Source: Advenella sp. FME57 (lineage in GTDB: Bacteria; Pseudomonadota; Gammaproteobacteria; Burkholderiales; Burkholderiaceae_B). From it: a stretch of DNA of 64,000 nucleotides. Every line of letters begins with the position of its first letter. Position 1 is the first letter of the stretch. Below, piece after piece: positions 1 to 9,351 of the stretch. The notes below the pieces were generated by a model. It ran no database searches. It was not told the origin of the DNA and worked only from the letters and a program-made list of their open reading frames with translations. The stretch covers positions 62,001 through 126,000 of the forward strand of contig NZ_JABUXU010000006.1 in NCBI RefSeq assembly GCF_014897675.1, in the 5' to 3' direction. Position numbers and translations under genes: made by a program.

Positions 1-1761
1 ATCGGGGTCCAGCTCCTTGTGCAGAATCAAAAAGCGGTGGATCTGCAGGCCCGATAATTGCGGGTCCTGCGCCACATCTGCATTGACCTTGCCGATGCAA
101 TCGGCGATCAACTCATATACTTCGGAGCGCGAGGCCAGATCGGTATAACCGGCATAGGCCAGACTGCGCCGCTCGGCCCAGTTGGCGACGGCTTCCAGGT
201 CGATATTGACAAAGGCCGTGACAAAGTCACGATTTGCACCAAACGCCACGGCTTCCTTGATAAACGGAAAGAACTTCAGTTTGTTCTCCACATACTTTGG
301 TGCGAACATACGCCCGTCACTCAAACGGCCCACGTCCTTGGCGCGATCAATAATCCGCAGTTGCCCCTGAGCATCAACAATGCCGGCATCACCTGTGTGA
401 TACCAGCCATCTGCGGTGAACGATTCACGCGTGGATTCGGGATTGCGATAATATTCGCGGAACAAGCCGGGGCTTTTTACCTGCACTTCACCACTTTCGG
501 CAATACGCAATTCGACGCCCGCCACGGGAGGTCCAACAGTGTCGGCAGATACCTGTCCGTCGCTCTGAACGCAAACGAACACCGACGTTTCGGTCGACCC
601 GTAGAGCTGCTTCAGATTGATTCCGATCGAACGGTAAAAGCGAAACAAGTCAGGACCGATAGCTTCGCCAGCGGTATAGGCTACGCGCACCCGGTTCATG
701 CCAAGCGTATTGCGCAGCGGTCCGTAAATCAGAAGATTACCGATTGAATATTTAATACGGTCCAGCGTGCCGACGGCTTGGCCATCCAGGATGCGCCCGC
801 CCACGCGGTGGGCCAGCTTCATGCAGGTATCGAACAGCCATTTTTTGAACCTGCCAGCGTCTTCCATGCGAATGGTCACATGCGTGAGCAAGTCTTCAAG
901 AATGCGTGGCGGCGAAAAATAATACGTCGGCCCGATGTCATGCATATCAATCGCCACGGTCGCTGGCGATTCCGGGTGATTCACCGTAAAGCCGGTGACC
1001 AGCAGTTGCGTGTAGGAGAACATATTCTGGCCGATCCAGGCAGGCGGCAAATAGGCTAGCACCTCTTCCCTGTCGGTCAGATTTTCCAGCTCCTGAATCA
1101 CCTGCGCCCGATCAATCAGGGCGGCATGCGTGAGCACCACACCCTTGGGCTTGCCTGTGGTTCCCGATGTATAAAACATCGCGGCCGTATCGTCGGGCTG
1201 CACGCGGTTTACTGCATCGGCATAAGCATTGGGTGCGCCTGTTGCGTACTGGTCGCCCAGTTGCTGCAGGTCTTCCCAGGACAGCAGCTGCGGATCGCTG
1301 TAATGGCGCAAGCCACGCGGATCGTCATATATGACATGAGCAAGCGTAGGCACCTGTTCACGTACCTCGAACATCTTGTCGACCTGCTCCTGGTTTTCCG
1401 CCACGACAACCCGCACGCTCGCATCCTGGAGCACGTAAACCATCTCCTGCGCAACAGCGTCCTGATACATGGGGACGGGAATCGCGCCAACCGCCTGCGC
1501 AGCCATCATCGCCATATACAGCCGCGGTCGGTTCTCGCCCACAACTGCAATATGTTCGCCGGGCTGCACCCCGAACTGCAGGTAGCCATTGGCAACGCGC
1601 TGTACCTGCGCAGCAACCTGCGCCCAGGTATAGGTCTGCCAGATGCCCAGGTCTTTTTCCCTGAGCGCCGGCCGGGCTCCGCGGACTGCTGCGTGATGCT
1701 GCAGCAGTGCAGGAAATGTCTGCGACACGGCGGCACTCGTGCTGTTTACTTGTTGCGGCAT
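1..1761 (-). CDS. AMP-dependent long-chain acyl-CoA synthetase (FAA1 type), 3' end cut by window edge
   Basis: Adenylate-forming ligase expected to activate a fatty or other carboxylic acid with ATP and then transfer it to CoA. At least 587 codons are present. It begins at an ATG preceded by AAGGAGACAAC, a clear ribosome-binding site. The AMP-binding P-loop YTSGTTGKPKG lies at about residues 197-207. The last visible residues (FLILHKELDPD) match the C-terminal part of the FAA1/LACS class, so only a short tail should be missing. It is divergent from the Crp/Fnr gene across 173 bp, so that regulator may act here (inference). Substrate chain length cannot be told from the sequence. Similar enzymes in betaproteobacteria often sit beside branched-chain amino-acid ABC transporter genes, which would lie outside the window. 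Confidence 0.9.
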   Translation of the reverse strand, partial: MPQQVNSTSAAVSQTFPALLQHHAAVRGARPALREKDLGIWQTYTWAQVAAQVQRVANGYLQFGVQPGEHIAVVGENRPRLYMAMMAAQAVGAIPVPMYQDAVAQEMVYVLQDASVRVVVAENQEQVDKMFEVREQVPTLAHVIYDDPRGLRHYSDPQLLSWEDLQQLGDQYATGAPNAYADAVNRVQPDDTAAMFYTSGTTGKPKGVVLTHAALIDRAQVIQELENLTDREEVLAYLPPAWIGQNMFSYTQLLVTGFTVNHPESPATVAIDMHDIGPTYYFSPPRILEDLLTHVTIRMEDAGRFKKWLFDTCMKLAHRVGGRILDGQAVGTLDRIKYSIGNLLIYGPLRNTLGMNRVRVAYTAGEAIGPDLFRFYRSIGINLKQLYGSTETSVFVCVQSDGQVSADTVGPPVAGVELRIAESGEVQVKSPGLFREYYRNPESTRESFTADGWYHTGDAGIVDAQGQLRIIDRAKDVGRLSDGRMFAPKYVENKLKFFPFIKEAVAFGANRDFVTAFVNIDLEAVANWAERRSLAYAGYTDLASRSEVYELIADCIGKVNADVAQDPQLSGLQIHRFLILHKELDPD

Positions 1762-1934
1762 GTTGTCTCCTTGCCTGTGTCTTCGGGCGCTGATTTATTT
1801 GTTCTGCCCGCCCCGGTCCGGATACCCCGTATTGGCGAAAAGCCCCGGAAACTTTATGTGTTGCTAAGTTAACGGTTTGATTGTAAGCTAACTGTCGCCA
1901 TCACGACATTCTATGATTTTCTAGGGTAAGTCCT

Positions 1935-2603
1935 ATGTCATCTTTTTCCCCCGAGGCCGCGCAGTGGTTCAATCTGCTCGCGCCCGAGCACCAGCGACGC
2001 GTGCTGCAGGATGTAACCGTTGCCCATTATGGAAACGGCGCCCTCATCGCGCGCAAGGGCGAGGCCGCCGATCACTGGATCGGCGTCATGGATGGCCTGA
2101 TTCGAATTTCAGTGGGTAATGCCGATGGCAAGGTGGCATCCCTTACCGGCATCCCGGTCGGTGGCTGGCTGGGTGAAGGCAGCATCCTGAAGAAAGAATG
2201 CCGCAAGTACGATGTCGTGGCCCTGCGCGATTCCTACGTGGCCAGACTGCCGTCCCGAACCTTTGAGTGGCTGCTGGACAATAGCATTCCGTTTAATCGC
2301 TATCTGCTGGATATGCTGAACGAGCGCGTGGGGCAGTTCATCGGTCGCGCCGAACATGACCGCCTGCTCAACGCTGATGCCCGCGTTGCCCGCTGCCTGG
2401 CCGAACTGTTCAATCCCCTGCTGTATCCCGGCCTGAAACAGCGGCTGGCCATCACGCAGGAGGAAATGGGTTATCTGGCCCGGGTATCGCGCCAGCGCGC
2501 CAATCAGGCGCTCAAGAAACTGGAAAGTGAAAAATTATTACAGGTGGAATACGGCGCCGTATCCATCCTTGATCTGGACGGCTTGCGTCGCTACGGCGCA
2601 TGA
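1935..2603 (+). CDS. Crp/Fnr-family transcriptional regulator
   Basis: A 222-residue regulator. The N-terminal half (about residues 10-125) has the cyclic-nucleotide-binding beta-roll pattern, including the run GGWLGEGSIL. The C-terminal part (about 150-210) carries a winged helix-turn-helix with ITQEEMGYLARVSRQRANQA, the usual recognition-helix region. No N-terminal cysteine cluster is present, so it is not an iron-sulfur Fnr. The ATG follows TAGGGTAAGTCCT, a fair ribosome-binding site. It is transcribed away from the acyl-CoA synthetase gene and is a plausible regulator of it (inference). The effector is unknown. Confidence 0.85.
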   Translation: MSSFSPEAAQWFNLLAPEHQRRVLQDVTVAHYGNGALIARKGEAADHWIGVMDGLIRISVGNADGKVASLTGIPVGGWLGEGSILKKECRKYDVVALRDSYVARLPSRTFEWLLDNSIPFNRYLLDMLNERVGQFIGRAEHDRLLNADARVARCLAELFNPLLYPGLKQRLAITQEEMGYLARVSRQRANQALKKLESEKLLQVEYGAVSILDLDGLRRYGA

Positions 2604-2610
2604 TCGTTGT

Positions 2611-2850
2611 ACGGTGAGATTCATACCCTCATCGCCTGCATCAGGGTATTTACACCGTGATATTCATATCGTGATATCTGCAACTTGAGATCTGCATCAG
2701 ACAATCCACACCTTGATATCAACATCTTATATTGGCACCGAGATATCTGCTCCTCGAGATTAGTGCCGAGAGATACACACTAAGTATTCACGCCAAGCCA
2801 TTCGCCCAGGTTATTGCACCGGGTCATTACACCGTGAATGTAGCTCACCG
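2611..2850. repeat. Degenerate ~15-bp tandem repeat array between convergent genes
   Basis: The space between the Crp/Fnr stop and the yggS stop is filled with imperfect copies of a motif of about 15 bp. Clear consecutive copies are CACCGTGATATTCAT (2653-2667), ATCGTGATATCTGCA (2668-2682) and ACTTGAGATCTGCAT (2683-2697). More decayed copies follow (CCTTGATATCAACAT, CCGAGATATCTGCT, CCTCGAGATTAGTGC) and then CACCG-containing ones up to about 2850. No coding potential was recognised. It is not CRISPR-like because there are no spacers. Confidence 0.6.
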
Positions 2851-2867
2851 GGCTATCAACGTCCGTA

Positions 2868-3560
2868 TCAGCGCACTGGGGGACGCTGGCCGAACAGCGC
2901 AGACCCAATGCGCAACTGCGTCGAGCCTTCCTGTATCGCCAGCGCAAAATCGGCGCTCATTCCCATGGACAAAACCGGCAATGTGCGGCCCTGTTCATCC
3001 TGGCATTGGTCACGCAACTGGCGCACACGTTCAAAACAGCGCCTGATCCGCTCCTGCTCATGGGTGTTTTCCGCCACCGTCATGAAGCCCTTCACGTTCA
3101 GGGTGTCATAGTCGCGAATAGTTTTAAGAAATTGCGGCACAAGCTCGGGCGCCATGCCGGTTTTGCTTTCTTCATTGCTGGACTTTACCTGCACCAACAC
3201 ATCCAGGCGGCGACCGGCCTGCTGCAGCCGTTTGTCCAGCGCCTGCGCCAGCTCCAGCCGGTCCAGCGATTGCAATTGGCTGGCATAACGCACCACTTCC
3301 TTGACTTTATTTGTCTGCAGGTAGCCGATGACGACCCATTCGATGGAGGAATCATTCAATGCCAGCGCCTTTTCTTTCATTTCCTGGACCCGGTTCTCGG
3401 CAAACTGGCGCTGGCCCAGCGCCATGGCCTGGCGCACGACCTCATGCCCAAAGGTCTTGGAGACCGGCAAAATGCAAACCTGCTGCGGGTCCCTGCCGGC
3501 ACGTTCACATGCCAGACGTACCTGTTCATTGACGGCGGCAAACTGCTCGGCCAGACTCAT
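2868..3560 (-). CDS. yggS: YggS/PROSC-family pyridoxal-phosphate homeostasis protein
   Basis: A 230-residue PLP-binding protein of the YggS (PLPBP) family, which has an alanine-racemase-like barrel fold but no racemase activity and buffers intracellular PLP. The Schiff-base lysine is expected at K35 in the PVSKT motif. The family run FAENRVQE and the C-terminal LSMGMSADFALAIQEGST phosphate-binding signature are present. The start ATG gives the usual family length. It lies 29 bp downstream of the GT9 gene on the same strand, so it may be co-transcribed, although its function is general housekeeping. Confidence 0.95.
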   Translation of the reverse strand: MSLAEQFAAVNEQVRLACERAGRDPQQVCILPVSKTFGHEVVRQAMALGQRQFAENRVQEMKEKALALNDSSIEWVVIGYLQTNKVKEVVRYASQLQSLDRLELAQALDKRLQQAGRRLDVLVQVKSSNEESKTGMAPELVPQFLKTIRDYDTLNVKGFMTVAENTHEQERIRRCFERVRQLRDQCQDEQGRTLPVLSMGMSADFALAIQEGSTQLRIGSALFGQRPPVR

Positions 3561-3589
3561 TGTGTACCCTCTTGTTGCAGCAGCCTGAA

Positions 3590-4522
3590 TCAGGCCGCTT
3601 CCTTGGCATTCATGTTAGTGTCGGTATCGGTGACCGCAGCCGTGTCTGACCGCAATTTGCCGAACGCCCACATCACCTGTTTTGGCGTGAGCAAAATACG
3701 CCAGTATCGGTCGCGCAATCGCCCCCCTGGAATATACCATGGTGAAACAATACGTGAGATGCTCCAGGCCGGTCGCCACGCCCTGGTACGCGTCATGCGG
3801 CCGGTCAGCGTTAGCACCGGAATACCGGCAGCCGAAGCCAGATGGCCAATGCCCGACTCATTGCCAATGAACCAGCCCGATTCCCGAATGTAGCATGCGA
3901 CCCCGGTCAGCCCCGGATTATCCGGCAACGCTGCTCCCACGCCTGTAACCCATTGCCAATCAGCGCGCTCGGCTGGCGACACAATAAAGGCAGGTTCAAA
4001 ACCCGCCTTTATCAAATCTGTAGCCAATTGGCCAAAATACTTTGGCGCCCAGCAACGCAATGCGCCGGTGGAGGTCGGATGGATCGCCACCCGTCTTGGA
4101 TAGCGGTTCTTTTCAATGCCGCCTGGCGCGACCATACCGTTGGTATGCGTGCACCCGGTATGTCCAAAGTAATCGCGGCAAAAATCGCGCATTTGATAGG
4201 CCTTGACAAAGCCCTTGCCGGTAATGACCATGTGTTCGTCGTATATGACTGCGTTCGAATTTTTTTGGGTCAGATCGAACGGCCAGCCGGGATGCATTTG
4301 TATGGCCCGATCAAAGCCGCTGAGCGCTGCATGCGCCTGCTGCTCCGTCAACGACCGATGAATGGCAAAACCCGGAAACCAATCGCGCAATTGCCAGATA
4401 TAGTCACTAAAGATGGACACCTGAGCACCATTGTTACGAAAATTATTGGCAATCACCATCATAAGCAAGGAATCGCCCAGACGCGGCGCCATCAAAATGG
4501 CTACCTTTTCTTGTTCGCCCAT
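3590..4522 (-). CDS. GT9-family (heptosyltransferase-like) glycosyltransferase
   Basis: A 310-residue cytosolic protein with the two-Rossmann GT-B layout of glycosyltransferase family 9 (ADP-heptose:LPS heptosyltransferases and relatives). Visible signs are the N-terminal ILMAPRLGDSLLMM, equivalent to the RxGDxL motif of heptosyltransferases, and the late GNESGIGHLASAAGIPVLTL segment matching the nucleotide-sugar-binding region. The family transfers heptose or related sugars to the LPS core. The exact donor and acceptor are unknown here. It is distinct from waaC at about 35-36 kb. It lies upstream of yggS and downstream of the ligase-like gene, all on the minus strand, consistent with a role in surface glycan assembly. 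Confidence 0.75.
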   Translation of the reverse strand: MGEQEKVAILMAPRLGDSLLMMVIANNFRNNGAQVSIFSDYIWQLRDWFPGFAIHRSLTEQQAHAALSGFDRAIQMHPGWPFDLTQKNSNAVIYDEHMVITGKGFVKAYQMRDFCRDYFGHTGCTHTNGMVAPGGIEKNRYPRRVAIHPTSTGALRCWAPKYFGQLATDLIKAGFEPAFIVSPAERADWQWVTGVGAALPDNPGLTGVACYIRESGWFIGNESGIGHLASAAGIPVLTLTGRMTRTRAWRPAWSISRIVSPWYIPGGRLRDRYWRILLTPKQVMWAFGKLRSDTAAVTDTDTNMNAKEAA

Positions 4523-4594
4523 ATATGTCTTTCAATCCCCATGATCAGACAACATGGCTATTGTACTGTTGTCTGATTTGCCACATGACACCAC

Positions 4595-4628
4595 AATACC
4601 GGGTGCGCCAAAATACCGGGTGCGCCAA
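4595..4628. repeat. 17-bp perfect tandem duplication
   Basis: AATACCGGGTGCGCCAA occurs twice back to back in the 185-bp gap between the GT9 gene and the ligase-like gene. It has no obvious stem-loop or coding role. Confidence 0.7.
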
Positions 4629-4707
4629 AAGTGACAAACTTGCCGAAGCCCCGATCTGCTGCCCCGGCATGACGTATTTGACAAAACCGCGTAAAAACTT
4701 ACCCTGA

Positions 4708-5985
4708 TTAATGTTCAACACCCCGGATTCTTGTGGACAGGGCCAGATACACCGCCACGATCACGGTATAGAACCCCATGGTGCGCAAACCGCGGAACAT
4801 CAGCTCCGAGAGCCCGAAGACGGCAAAGCCGACACAGACTGCAGCCCCCATTGCCGCGTAGGTTCGCAATTCCTCATTGGTTGTGCGCAACATTCGCTTG
4901 ATGAAGACGGCAGCCGGCGCAAAGTAAAGCAAAAAAAGGCCCAGCACCCCAAACAATCCGTAACTGCTTAACGCCTGCAGCCAGTCGTTATGCGGTTCTC
5001 CCCATTGATTGGCCACCACTTCGGAAACCAGCCCGCGCTGCACGCCGTCCGTTTTCATGAATTCGGAAAAATAGTTGTTGGCGCCGGACCCAAACAACGG
5101 ATTCTCTTCCCAAATAGCAATGGTTGAACGCCACAACTGCAGACGTATGCAGATTGAAGACAACTTGGTGCGGTCCGTGGTGATACATTCCTTGAATTCT
5201 TTCTCGCCCAGTTGCACCCGGTCCTTGATACCGGGTATGGTCAGGGTGACGGCTGCAGCCAGCACCAAACCAACCAGAAACACGCCGGCCAGCTTCATGC
5301 GATTATTTTCCCGCATATGGATCATGATGCCAAACAGCAGAAAAAAGGGCACCGCCACCCAGCCGCTGCGCGTTTGAGTAAGTACAAACGCCGCAATACC
5401 CAATATCCCCAGAATGATTTTGAGAATCTTTTCTGTTCTGGCAAAACGTGTAAACGTCACATTACAGGAATACAGCGTGATCACGCTGAGCAGAAAAGTC
5501 AGATCGCCATAGCCCACGGCATTGTATACGGCACTGGTTTCCGGTCGAATGAAATCGGGCAAGGCCAAATAGACGATGAATACAATAGCAAACACCAGGG
5601 CTGCGTATACACCGAATACAGAATAGGATAGCCAACGGCGAGGGACATAGCAGCAAGCAGCGACAAGCAGGGGCAGGCCGGCGGAAAAACGCAGTGCCTT
5701 TTCAAATCCCGCGCCGTCACTACGGTCATTGACCAGTTCAGATACCACGACGGCCACAACAAAGACAGCACACAGGGCGAACAGCCACGAAAACGTCTTG
5801 AGCCGGAAGGTACTTTGCGCCGGGCGCAACGCGACCACAATAAACAGCGACAAAACCAGCAGGAAATAAAAAAGCGGACTGGGGACGCTTTGTGTGCTCA
5901 TGACGGCAAGTGGCATTGCCACCAGCGCCAATATGAATGTCAGAAAAACAGGGCTTGCCAATTTATTCTGGATGAAATGTGGCAT
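4708..5985 (-). CDS. O-antigen ligase/polymerase-like membrane protein (Wzy_C family)
   Basis: A polytopic inner-membrane protein of about 425 residues with roughly ten or more hydrophobic segments and one large periplasmic loop. The WaaL/Wzy_C family either ligates undecaprenyl-linked polysaccharide to lipid A-core or polymerises repeat units. The conserved late motif NQWGEPHNDWLQALSSYGL is visible before the last membrane helices. I chose the internal ATG at 5985 (MPHFIQNK) because AAAAGGAACACCGA precedes it. The frame extends upstream to 6036 but no ribosome-binding site is seen there. Because an ABC exporter rather than a Wzx flippase is nearby, a ligase role is the better guess, but polymerase cannot be excluded. 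Confidence 0.75.
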   Translation of the reverse strand: MPHFIQNKLASPVFLTFILALVAMPLAVMSTQSVPSPLFYFLLVLSLFIVVALRPAQSTFRLKTFSWLFALCAVFVVAVVVSELVNDRSDGAGFEKALRFSAGLPLLVAACCYVPRRWLSYSVFGVYAALVFAIVFIVYLALPDFIRPETSAVYNAVGYGDLTFLLSVITLYSCNVTFTRFARTEKILKIILGILGIAAFVLTQTRSGWVAVPFFLLFGIMIHMRENNRMKLAGVFLVGLVLAAAVTLTIPGIKDRVQLGEKEFKECITTDRTKLSSICIRLQLWRSTIAIWEENPLFGSGANNYFSEFMKTDGVQRGLVSEVVANQWGEPHNDWLQALSSYGLFGVLGLFLLYFAPAAVFIKRMLRTTNEELRTYAAMGAAVCVGFAVFGLSELMFRGLRTMGFYTVIVAVYLALSTRIRGVEH

Positions 5986-6095
5986 TCGGTGTTCCTTTTC
6001 CGTAAAGCATATGACAAAGTGCGGACTTTGCGTCATCGGGATTATAAAACGGGTTATTAAGCCTCGTCCAAATTTGTATCAAGCTGCAAAAACTA

Positions 6096-6125
6096 TTGGC
6101 TGCAATTGCGCGATACGGCCATAAT
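6096..6125 (+). promoter_or_regulatory. Candidate sigma70 promoter for tesB
   Basis: TTGGCT (6096-6101), an 18-bp spacer and CATAAT (6120-6125) lie about 80 bp before the tesB start in the divergent gap. The match is moderate and unproven. Confidence 0.3.
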
Positions 6126-6203
6126 AATCGCCGATCGGCACGCTGCCGCCCGAACTCTTCTGCTAGAATCGGACTTTCCTCTCATTTGTCAAAATGACCA
6201 TCT

Positions 6204-7079
6204 ATGGATAATCAGAACGTACTGCCAGACCTTATTGAGCAACTTCAGGTCGAGTCACTGGGTAATGACGTTTTCAATGGTATCAGCACCGACATCTTTG
6301 GTACAGGCCGCATTTTTGGCGGGCAGGTGCTGGGGCAGTCTCTGATGGCAGCGTCGCTGACGGTCAGCCCGGGTCGGGTCGTGCATTCGCTACACTCGTA
6401 TTTCCTGCGTCCGGGCGATACCAGCAAACCGATACGCTTCGAAGTGGAACGCACCCGTGACGGCGGCAGTTTTTCGGCCAGGCGCGTGATCGCCTCGCAA
6501 CTGGACCAGCCCATTTTCATTATGAGCAGCAGTTTCCAGGGAGAAGAACCGGGTTTTCAACACCAAACCCCTGCACCCGTCGTGACACCACCAGACTCCC
6601 TGAAAAATGAAAAACAACTGATTGCCGACATTGAGCAGAAGCTGCCCAAACGCCTGGCCAGTCTGGTCGGGCGGGATTTTGCCATTGAGATGCGGCCAGT
6701 CGAGCCCAGCCATATGCTTAAACCGGGCAATTACGATCCGCAGGCCCACATCTGGTTTCGCGCCGCAGACAAACTGCCCGATAACCCGCTGCTGCATCGC
6801 GCCATGCTTGCCTATACATCAGATTTCTACCTGCTGTTTACTTCCCTGCTGCCGCATAACCAGACGCCCTTTTCCATAAGCATGCAAATGGCCACTATTG
6901 ACCATGCCATCTGGTTCCACCGCCCGTTCCGTATGGACGAATGGCTGCTCTACTCCCTGGAATCGCCGAGCGCCAGCAATGCCCGCGGCTTTTGCCGGGC
7001 GCACGTGTACAACAGCAAGGGAGACCTGATCGCTTCCACCACCCAGGAAGGGCTGATACGCAAGATAGAGGAGCACTAA
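6204..7079 (+). CDS. tesB: Acyl-CoA thioesterase II
   Basis: A 291-residue double hot-dog thioesterase that hydrolyses acyl-CoA to free acid and CoA in the cytosol. Recognisable TesB features are the early GRIFGGQVLGQSLMAA and HSLHSYFLRPGD segments, and in the second hot-dog repeat the run ATIDHAIWFHRPFRMDEWLLY. Length agrees with TesB of other proteobacteria (about 285-290 residues). It is divergent from the ligase-like gene and convergent with the acetyltransferase gene, with a terminator hairpin about 70 bp downstream. It is metabolically unrelated to the surrounding glycan genes. Confidence 0.95.
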   Translation: MDNQNVLPDLIEQLQVESLGNDVFNGISTDIFGTGRIFGGQVLGQSLMAASLTVSPGRVVHSLHSYFLRPGDTSKPIRFEVERTRDGGSFSARRVIASQLDQPIFIMSSSFQGEEPGFQHQTPAPVVTPPDSLKNEKQLIADIEQKLPKRLASLVGRDFAIEMRPVEPSHMLKPGNYDPQAHIWFRAADKLPDNPLLHRAMLAYTSDFYLLFTSLLPHNQTPFSISMQMATIDHAIWFHRPFRMDEWLLYSLESPSASNARGFCRAHVYNSKGDLIASTTQEGLIRKIEEH

Positions 7080-7150
7080 TTACGAACGCTGCGAACCTGC
7101 TGGTTCAGCGCCTGGTGCCCAAGAGGACCGGTTTCTGACAGAATGTATCC

Positions 7151-7178
7151 AAAAGCGGCGCAAGGCCGCTTTTTTTGA
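7151..7178 (+). terminator. Rho-independent terminator downstream of tesB, probably bidirectional
   Basis: AAAAGCGGC, loop GCAAG and GCCGCTTTTTTT form a strong stem with a T run on the plus strand and an A run on the other side. It lies between convergent genes, so it could also stop transcripts from the right. Confidence 0.85.
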
Positions 7179-7365
7179 CCACCGGAAAATCCAATTGCCC
7201 TGCAGCCTGCAGAAGATCACCTGCAAAAGGCTAACGCCGCCCGCTGGTGGCATTTGCGCCAGCACTCGGACACGAGAACCACGCCGCGGCCCATTACGAA
7301 GGTACAGGCATCCGAATTTTCCTGACAGCAGAGCCCACATTGCAATGGGTTCCCATCACCAGTCA

Positions 7366-9351
7366 TCACTTCTCGAAAATAGCCTTGAGCCTGGGCCACA
7401 GGCCCTGTATAACGAATGCCGACCCCTGCTTGGACAAATGAGTCCCATCGGAATACAGAAACTGTTTGCGCTTGATCATGGTCACGCAGCGTCCCCCTGC
7501 GCACAATACCGAATAGGGATTGATGAATTCAACGTTTTTATGACTTTGCGCATATTTTTCCAGACTGCGGTTCAGCGCATAAGCGTTGCCCTTTTCTTCA
7601 TTGAGTTCCAGATATTTGGCGCACACCAGCGGCAGATAGCCCGGCCGGTCAACGCATGAGGCCAACCCTACCTGGGACCCCGCTCCCGGCGGCGTACCGA
7701 TAATGACAAGGGTATTGGTCAAGCCTATCCGCTCATGAATGGCGTCGAAGTTTGTTTCCAGAAAGCGGATATAGGTCTCTGTATCGGGAAAATCCACGCG
7801 CTTGCCGTCGGGCGTGCCCATGGTTTTCTGGTAATTCTGATAGCTAACCGCGTACAGCAGCGGCACTTTGGACAGTTTTGCCTCTTTCAGGGCATAGTCC
7901 AGCCGTTCCACGCAGTCCTTGCGCGGCACGCCATCGAGCAGGCGGGTGTAACCGGGTCCGAAAAAACAGCCATCTTCGAATGAGGTATCCACCCATTTCT
8001 TATTGGCGGCCAGGATCTGGTTCAAGCCGAAGGCGTACTGCCTGGCATAGCTGTCACCCAGAAGGACGGCCGATTTGCGTCGACCATTGGCGTCCCCCAG
8101 TACCTGGCTGCCCATGGCAAACCCCTCTCCTCCGTATTGTTCTTCATGGAACCGCGGAGAATTGGCCATATGCTCGGCGAAATAATCATTCATCCGAAAG
8201 CTCATGCCGTTGCTGGTCATGATCATGAGCGCCGGTACGAGGATCAGTGCAAGCGCAAACACACGCTGTATAGTCTGTTTGAAATACCAGCTATACAGAT
8301 CCACACGGCGATACCGGTTTTCCACCAGCACATACATCAAATAACCCAGAATAAACGGCGCGATCACCAGTGCCCACCTTTCGGACAGCAGCAGCGGCCG
8401 GTAAATGTAATACTTGTAGAACACAATCAGCGGCCAGTGGATCAGATACATCGAGTAGGAGATCAGCCCCACCGTGACCATGGCACGATTTCTGAAAATA
8501 TTGCCCAGGTACTTTGCCGGGCTCGCATAGATGCACAACGCCGCGCCAATGGCCGGCACCAATGCATGCAGCCCAGGAAAAGTCGTGGTTTTATCATAGA
8601 CAAAGATACTGTACAGCAGCAATGCGATGCCCACTGCCATGATGATTTCGTACAGGATCACGCCTGGCGTATGCCGCTTGCGATAATCCACCGCAAACAC
8701 CATCAGTCCGCCTATGGCAAACTCGAACACCCGAAAGGGAGTCAGATAATAATTGGCAGATGTGTCTACCGACAAATACCATTGCGACAGCGCCAGTGAC
8801 ACCGCCCCCAGCGCCAATAGCGCCCACGGCAATAAGGCACGGTTGAACCGGTATACGAGAAAAATAACAAACGGCCAGATCAAGTAAAACTGCTGTTCCA
8901 CACCCAGCGACCAGGTGTGCAGCAACGGATTGGTTTCTGATGACGTATCGAAGTATCCCGACACCAGCCAGAATCGGAAATTGGAGACAGAAAACAGGGC
9001 GAATACGCTGGAGTCGGCCAGGGCAACGTAGTCGTCCGGCGAAAACAGCAGGAACCCTGCAATCAGGCACAACACCAGTGTCAACAGCAGAGCCGGATAC
9101 AGGCGTGCAACACGCCGCGCCATAAAGCGCAAAAACGAGAATTTGCCTTCAATACAACTGTTGAGCAAAATCCCGGTGATCAGGTAACCCGAGATGACAA
9201 AGAAAACGTCTACCCCGACATAACCGCCACTGAACGCCTGAAAACCTGCATGGAAAAACAGGACGGCAATCACCGCAAGGGCGCGAAGACCATCAACACC
9301 AGGTTCGTAGGATGCGGACTGCGTTTTGGAGGTCGTTGAAAACAGGGACAT
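7366..9351 (-). CDS. OafA/YrhL-type acyltransferase with C-terminal SGNH domain
   Basis: A 661-residue inner-membrane O-acyltransferase. Residues about 15-370 form the acyltransferase-3 domain of roughly ten helices, opening with the signature GVDGLRALAVIAVLFFHAG and followed by GVDVFFVISGYLITGI. After a last helix near residue 380, the periplasmic C-terminal part carries SGNH motifs: VLLGDSYARQ (Ser nucleophile) and SDGTHLS (Asp/His). The family acetylates O-antigen or other surface sugars, moving acetyl groups across the membrane. AAAGGCCCTG before the ATG is an adequate ribosome-binding site. It sits in the polysaccharide cluster, which supports O-acetylation of that glycan, though the target sugar is unknown. 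Confidence 0.9.
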   Translation of the reverse strand: MSLFSTTSKTQSASYEPGVDGLRALAVIAVLFFHAGFQAFSGGYVGVDVFFVISGYLITGILLNSCIEGKFSFLRFMARRVARLYPALLLTLVLCLIAGFLLFSPDDYVALADSSVFALFSVSNFRFWLVSGYFDTSSETNPLLHTWSLGVEQQFYLIWPFVIFLVYRFNRALLPWALLALGAVSLALSQWYLSVDTSANYYLTPFRVFEFAIGGLMVFAVDYRKRHTPGVILYEIIMAVGIALLLYSIFVYDKTTTFPGLHALVPAIGAALCIYASPAKYLGNIFRNRAMVTVGLISYSMYLIHWPLIVFYKYYIYRPLLLSERWALVIAPFILGYLMYVLVENRYRRVDLYSWYFKQTIQRVFALALILVPALMIMTSNGMSFRMNDYFAEHMANSPRFHEEQYGGEGFAMGSQVLGDANGRRKSAVLLGDSYARQYAFGLNQILAANKKWVDTSFEDGCFFGPGYTRLLDGVPRKDCVERLDYALKEAKLSKVPLLYAVSYQNYQKTMGTPDGKRVDFPDTETYIRFLETNFDAIHERIGLTNTLVIIGTPPGAGSQVGLASCVDRPGYLPLVCAKYLELNEEKGNAYALNRSLEKYAQSHKNVEFINPYSVLCAGGRCVTMIKRKQFLYSDGTHLSKQGSAFVIQGLWPRLKAIFEK

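Noticed and set aside
2611-2850. CRISPR array
   Set aside because: Units of about 15 bp adjoin directly and diverge; there are no spacers of constant length and no cas genes nearby.
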